Source of the DNA: Paracoccaceae bacterium
Lineage (GTDB): Bacteria; Pseudomonadota; Alphaproteobacteria; Rhodobacterales; Rhodobacteraceae
DNA length: 9,076 nt
Direction: 5' to 3'
NCBI GenBank assembly: GCA_007120685.1
Contig: SKNG01000220.1
Span: 1-9,076 of the forward strand
In this document: in pieces, positions 6,670 through 9,076 of the stretch
Numbering within the stretch: the stretch's first letter is position 1
How the letters are laid out: each line of letters begins with the position of its first letter
Made by a program: the position numbers and the translations under genes
Notes under the pieces: model-generated
The model's input: only the letters and a program-made list of their open reading frames with translations
Told to the model about the DNA's origin: nothing
Databases searched by the model: none

Positions 6670-7658
6670 TGCAAGAGCCCGGCTTCCCGCAGGGCGCGTT
6701 CGGCGCCGGGGTGGAAGGGCAGGATGGCCTGGTTGGCGAAGAGCTCGCGGTCCAGCGCGTTCATCGCCGAATGCACCGTGCGCACCTCGTCGATATGTTC
6801 GATCAGCGCGGCGGTCAGGGTGTAGATCGCCTCTTCGTCGGCGCCGTCATGGGTAACCAGCATAGCGCCCAGCGCCAGCGTGTCGATATCGTCGGGCTGG
6901 AAGCGATAGGTGCCGCCCGGGATCACGAAGGGCGTGGTACCGAAGGCGGTATTGGCCACCTGGGCGGCATCGTCGGGGATGGTCAGCAGCACCACCTCGT
7001 TATTCTCGTCGATGGCGCGGAACGAGGCATGCAGCACGAAGACCCCGTTCGTCACCATGTCGATACGCCCGTCACGCAGCAGATCCGCCTGATCGTTGGC
7101 GCCTGCGCGCACGATGGTGCCGCCGTTGCCCTCGATCACCTCGACCGTGGCGCCCGCGGCCTCCAGCATGCCCAGCGCGACATTGGCGGTGATGTTGCCG
7201 GGCCGGTTGACCCCAATACGCAGCGCCGCGCCGCTGCTGGCGATATCGGCCAGCGAGGTGATGCCATATTCCTCGGCGATGTCGCGGCGCAGGAAGAAAT
7301 GCATCGGCGCCCAGTTGTACATGTAGCCGATGGCCATCATGTTGGTCACCGGGGCGTTGAACGGCTCATCGCCCGCCAGTGCGATCTGCACCTCGGCGTC
7401 ATGCACGATGCCCAGATCGGTGCGCGCCCGGTCCAGCAGCGCGATATTGGCGAAACCGCCGCCGGTGGCCTGATAGGTCACCACCGAAGCCGGGTTGGCC
7501 TCTTTCGCCGCGCGGTCGATCCCGGCGCCCAGTAGCGACCACAGCCCCCCCGGATTACCGCCGGACAGCGTCATGTTGACCGGCGCGTCGGCACTGGCCG
7601 CCCCCGCCGTAAGCGCCACGGCCAGCGCCGTGGCAATCATGCCCTTGCGTATCGTCAT
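6666..7658 (-). CDS. TAXI family TRAP solute-binding protein
   Basis: This 330-residue periplasmic protein captures the substrate and hands it to the fused permease encoded next. Residues 1-23 form a signal peptide (MTIRKG, hydrophobic core, ASA cleavage site). The mature protein has the TAXI-family marks LSGGNPGGLW (31-40), TGGGFANI (65-72), RIGVNRPGNITANV (147-160) and the C-terminal LPFHPGAERALREAGL (313-328). TAXI proteins always pair with fused DctQM permeases, as here, and are known or suspected to bind organic acids, but most have no proven ligand. The ATG at 7658 has GGGAGG at 7666-7671 with a seven-base spacer. A candidate promoter lies about 110-140 bp upstream. The protein is the first gene of the transport operon. 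The family is clear; the ligand is not. Confidence 0.94.
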   Translation of the reverse strand: MTIRKGMIATALAVALTAGAASADAPVNMTLSGGNPGGLWSLLGAGIDRAAKEANPASVVTYQATGGGFANIALLDRARTDLGIVHDAEVQIALAGDEPFNAPVTNMMAIGYMYNWAPMHFFLRRDIAEEYGITSLADIASSGAALRIGVNRPGNITANVALGMLEAAGATVEVIEGNGGTIVRAGANDQADLLRDGRIDMVTNGVFVLHASFRAIDENNEVVLLTIPDDAAQVANTAFGTTPFVIPGGTYRFQPDDIDTLALGAMLVTHDGADEEAIYTLTAALIEHIDEVRTVHSAMNALDRELFANQAILPFHPGAERALREAGLLQ

Positions 7659-7769
7659 CTTGCTTCCTCCCTTGCGTGAACCTGCGGGTCCTTGCGGCCC
7701 TGCGGCACATCTGCGCCTCCTCCAACGCAGCGCGCCCTGCCCGGCACGGATGCCGCCCGCCGAACAAAA

Positions 7770-7798
7770 GTTAACCGTTTCGGTGCGGCGTCTGTCAA
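7770..7798 (-). promoter_or_regulatory. Candidate sigma70-type promoter for the TAXI-TRAP operon
   Basis: On the minus strand a perfect TTGACA (7798-7793) is followed after exactly 17 bases by GTTAAC (7775-7770), a weak -10 with three of six consensus matches. Transcription would start near 7763, leaving a leader of about 105 bases before the TAXI start codon. It is the best promoter-like match in the gap and sits in an A+T-rich island within very G+C-rich DNA. Confidence 0.5.
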
Positions 7799-7800
7799 CT

Positions 7801-7831
7801 GGTAATTAGATATCTCAGATCCAGAATTACC
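7801..7831. promoter_or_regulatory. Inverted repeat upstream of the TRAP promoter, possible operator
   Basis: GGTAATT (7801-7807) and AATTACC (7825-7831) are a perfect 7-bp inverted repeat separated by 17 bases. Between them is an off-centre AGATATCT palindrome (7808-7815), and a CTGG/CCAG pair (7799-7802, 7821-7824) overlaps. The dyad is centred near -53 relative to the predicted start site, just upstream of the -35 element, where activators often bind. No regulator gene is in the window, so the binding protein is unknown. Confidence 0.4.
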
Positions 7832-7933
7832 CTGCAAGCCCCTAGTAAAATTGAGACATTGCTAATCGGCCGGCAATCCCGCTGGCGGCGGAGCTTGCTG
7901 CCGCGCCGTCCGCCCGGCCCTTTGCGGACCCGG
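7832..7933 (-). other. Non-coding stretch after the oxygenase gene
   Basis: No gene is supported here. Two weak hairpins could slow or end transcription coming from the oxygenase gene: GTCCGC/GCGGAC (7908-7913 and 7924-7929, 10-base loop) without a following T run, and ATTGC/GCAAT (7858-7862 and 7873-7877), followed on the minus strand within about ten bases by a short TTTT. Neither is a convincing terminator, so read-through into the TRAP operon is possible. Confidence 0.35.
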
Positions 7934-9076
7934 TTATTCCGCCGCTTCGGTCTGGCCGCCACCACCACCGCTGGCCGGTCCGCCGATCTCGCGCCAGTCC
8001 TGCGTCTTCGGATAAACCCCCTCGCGCGAGGCGATGGTGACATGCGGCACGCGCGGTTCGGTCCGGCCGATGGGCGTGCCGCCCTCGGCGACCTTGCGCG
8101 CGGCATCCGCCATCAGCCGGCGGAATTCGACGATGGCCAGATCCGACGCGCCCAGAATGTCATTCGAGCGGTCCACGATGGCGCCCATCGACACCCACAT
8201 GGCGATATCCTGGTTGGGAATGCCCTGGATGCCGGTGAAATTGCCCAGCTTCATTGCCTGTCGGTCCTGCAGGAAATCGTTGTGCAACTGCCGTTTTGAC
8301 ACCCAGCGGTCATCCAGATGGATCCCCTTCTGGACATGGTTGAACTTGCGCCAGTCCTCGGTCGAAGGGCAGGCCGTCCCGCCCCAGGCGATGAAGTGGA
8401 AATGCGAGGTCTCGTCATCGATGGGCACGATGACGGTGGCCACGTTGTAGCTGGCATTCGGCGGGATCAGCGAGGTGAAGGGCGCGATGTATTCGGTGAT
8501 CCGCAGATACTGATGCGTGCCGGCCTTCTTGATCGGCTTGCGGATGGCGGCGTAGCGGAAACCGTAGCTGGTGGTCTGCGTCTGCAGGCGCGGCGAACGG
8601 TCGGTAGAAGGGCGATACCAGGACTTGTCATCGGCCGCCGCCCCTTCCACCCGCGCCGGCACCATGTCCGATGAATGCAGGCTGGAGGAATGCGCCGAAT
8701 CGATCTGCCCTTCGGTGATCTGCGCCCAGTTGGCCGGGATGCGGATTTTCAGGATCGATACCTGCGTGTCCTCGGTTGGCGCAAAGGCCGGCGGCTCGAA
8801 GGGGATCATGTCCGCTTCCTCGCCCAGAAACGCCCAGACGAAGCCGCCCCATTCCTGCACCGGATAGGCGCGGTGCTTGACCTTGCCGTGCAGCGGGCTG
8901 CCCTCTGGCTCCGAGGTCATGGCGACGCAATTGCCCTCCACGTCGAACTTCCAGCCGTGATAGAGGCAGCGCAGCCCGCATTCCTCGTTACGGCCATAGA
9001 CCAGCGAGGCGCGGCGATGCGGGCAAAGCTCATCCAGCAGCCCCAGCCGCCCCTCGCTGTCGCGGAAGCAGACATA
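7934..9076 (-). CDS. Rieske non-heme iron oxygenase alpha subunit, phthalate 4,5-dioxygenase-like (5' end outside window)
   Basis: The reading frame is open from the right edge to the stop at 7934, giving the last 380 residues. Roughly 50 N-terminal residues appear to be missing. The Rieske [2Fe-2S] motif is visible: CPH, then 16 residues, then CLYH (fragment residues 18-20 and 37-40). The catalytic iron motif is DSAHSSSLH (126-134; His129 and His134 as ligands), with Asp290 in PNQDIAMW as the likely third ligand. The sequence around both centres and the MGAIVDRS segment resembles the phthalate 4,5-dioxygenase oxygenase branch, which hydroxylates or demethylates aromatic acids using electrons from a separate reductase. 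No reductase is in the window. The C-terminus ends in a Gly-rich GGGGG and TEAAE tail. A GTG at 8941 could be mistaken for the start, but it would cut off the Rieske cluster. Substrate unknown. Confidence 0.92.
   Translation of the reverse strand, partial: YVCFRDSEGRLGLLDELCPHRRASLVYGRNEECGLRCLYHGWKFDVEGNCVAMTSEPEGSPLHGKVKHRAYPVQEWGGFVWAFLGEEADMIPFEPPAFAPTEDTQVSILKIRIPANWAQITEGQIDSAHSSSLHSSDMVPARVEGAAADDKSWYRPSTDRSPRLQTQTTSYGFRYAAIRKPIKKAGTHQYLRITEYIAPFTSLIPPNASYNVATVIVPIDDETSHFHFIAWGGTACPSTEDWRKFNHVQKGIHLDDRWVSKRQLHNDFLQDRQAMKLGNFTGIQGIPNQDIAMWVSMGAIVDRSNDILGASDLAIVEFRRLMADAARKVAEGGTPIGRTEPRVPHVTIASREGVYPKTQDWREIGGPASGGGGGQTEAAE

Noticed and set aside
7655..7837. Small 60-codon frame in the gap before the TAXI gene
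   Set aside because: It needs a non-ATG start, overlaps the candidate promoter and the TAXI ribosome site, and has no recognisable features.
1..9076. CRISPR arrays, tRNA/rRNA genes, insertion sequences, phage genes
   Set aside because: I saw no spaced repeats, tRNA-like cloverleaf, transposase motifs or terminal inverted repeats on either strand.

Overview
The window looks like chromosome from a photosynthetic (bacteriochlorophyll-making) alphaproteobacterium of the Rhodobacteraceae/Roseobacter group. The basis is the high G+C content, the PuhE, HemA and cytochrome c2 sequences, and the gene order (acsF tail)-puhE-hemA-cycA, which is the usual end of a photosynthesis gene cluster in that family. 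No database search was possible, so the genus is left open.

Left part (1-2680, + strand): the last codons of an upstream gene (probably acsF), then puhE (photosynthetic complex assembly), hemA (5-aminolevulinate synthase, the entry step to heme and bacteriochlorophyll) overlapping puhE by 11 bp, and, after a 111-bp gap, a secreted class I cytochrome c of the c2 type. A strong hairpin at 2650-2675 ends the block. Together these genes supply tetrapyrrole precursor, assembly help and the soluble electron carrier between the bc1 complex and the reaction centre.

Right part (2724-9076, all - strand, convergent with the first block): read in transcription order there is a Rieske non-heme iron oxygenase alpha subunit whose 5' end lies beyond the right edge, a 275-bp gap holding a candidate sigma70-like promoter and an upstream dyad, a TAXI-type TRAP solute-binding protein, a fused DctQM TRAP permease joined to it by a GTGA stop/start overlap, an EamA/DMT family exporter-like protein, and a SLAC1/TehA (TDT) family membrane protein. 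The TAXI and fused permease genes make a complete TRAP importer for an unknown organic anion. The neighbouring oxygenase, most like the phthalate 4,5-dioxygenase branch, suggests an aromatic or related carboxylate, but that is inference.

I see no RNA genes, CRISPR arrays, insertion sequences or phage genes. I found no clear undescribed system. The points most worth a second look are the strongly acidic, lysine-free cytochrome c2, the promoter/dyad region in front of the TRAP operon, and the transporter-oxygenase grouping next to the photosynthesis cluster.
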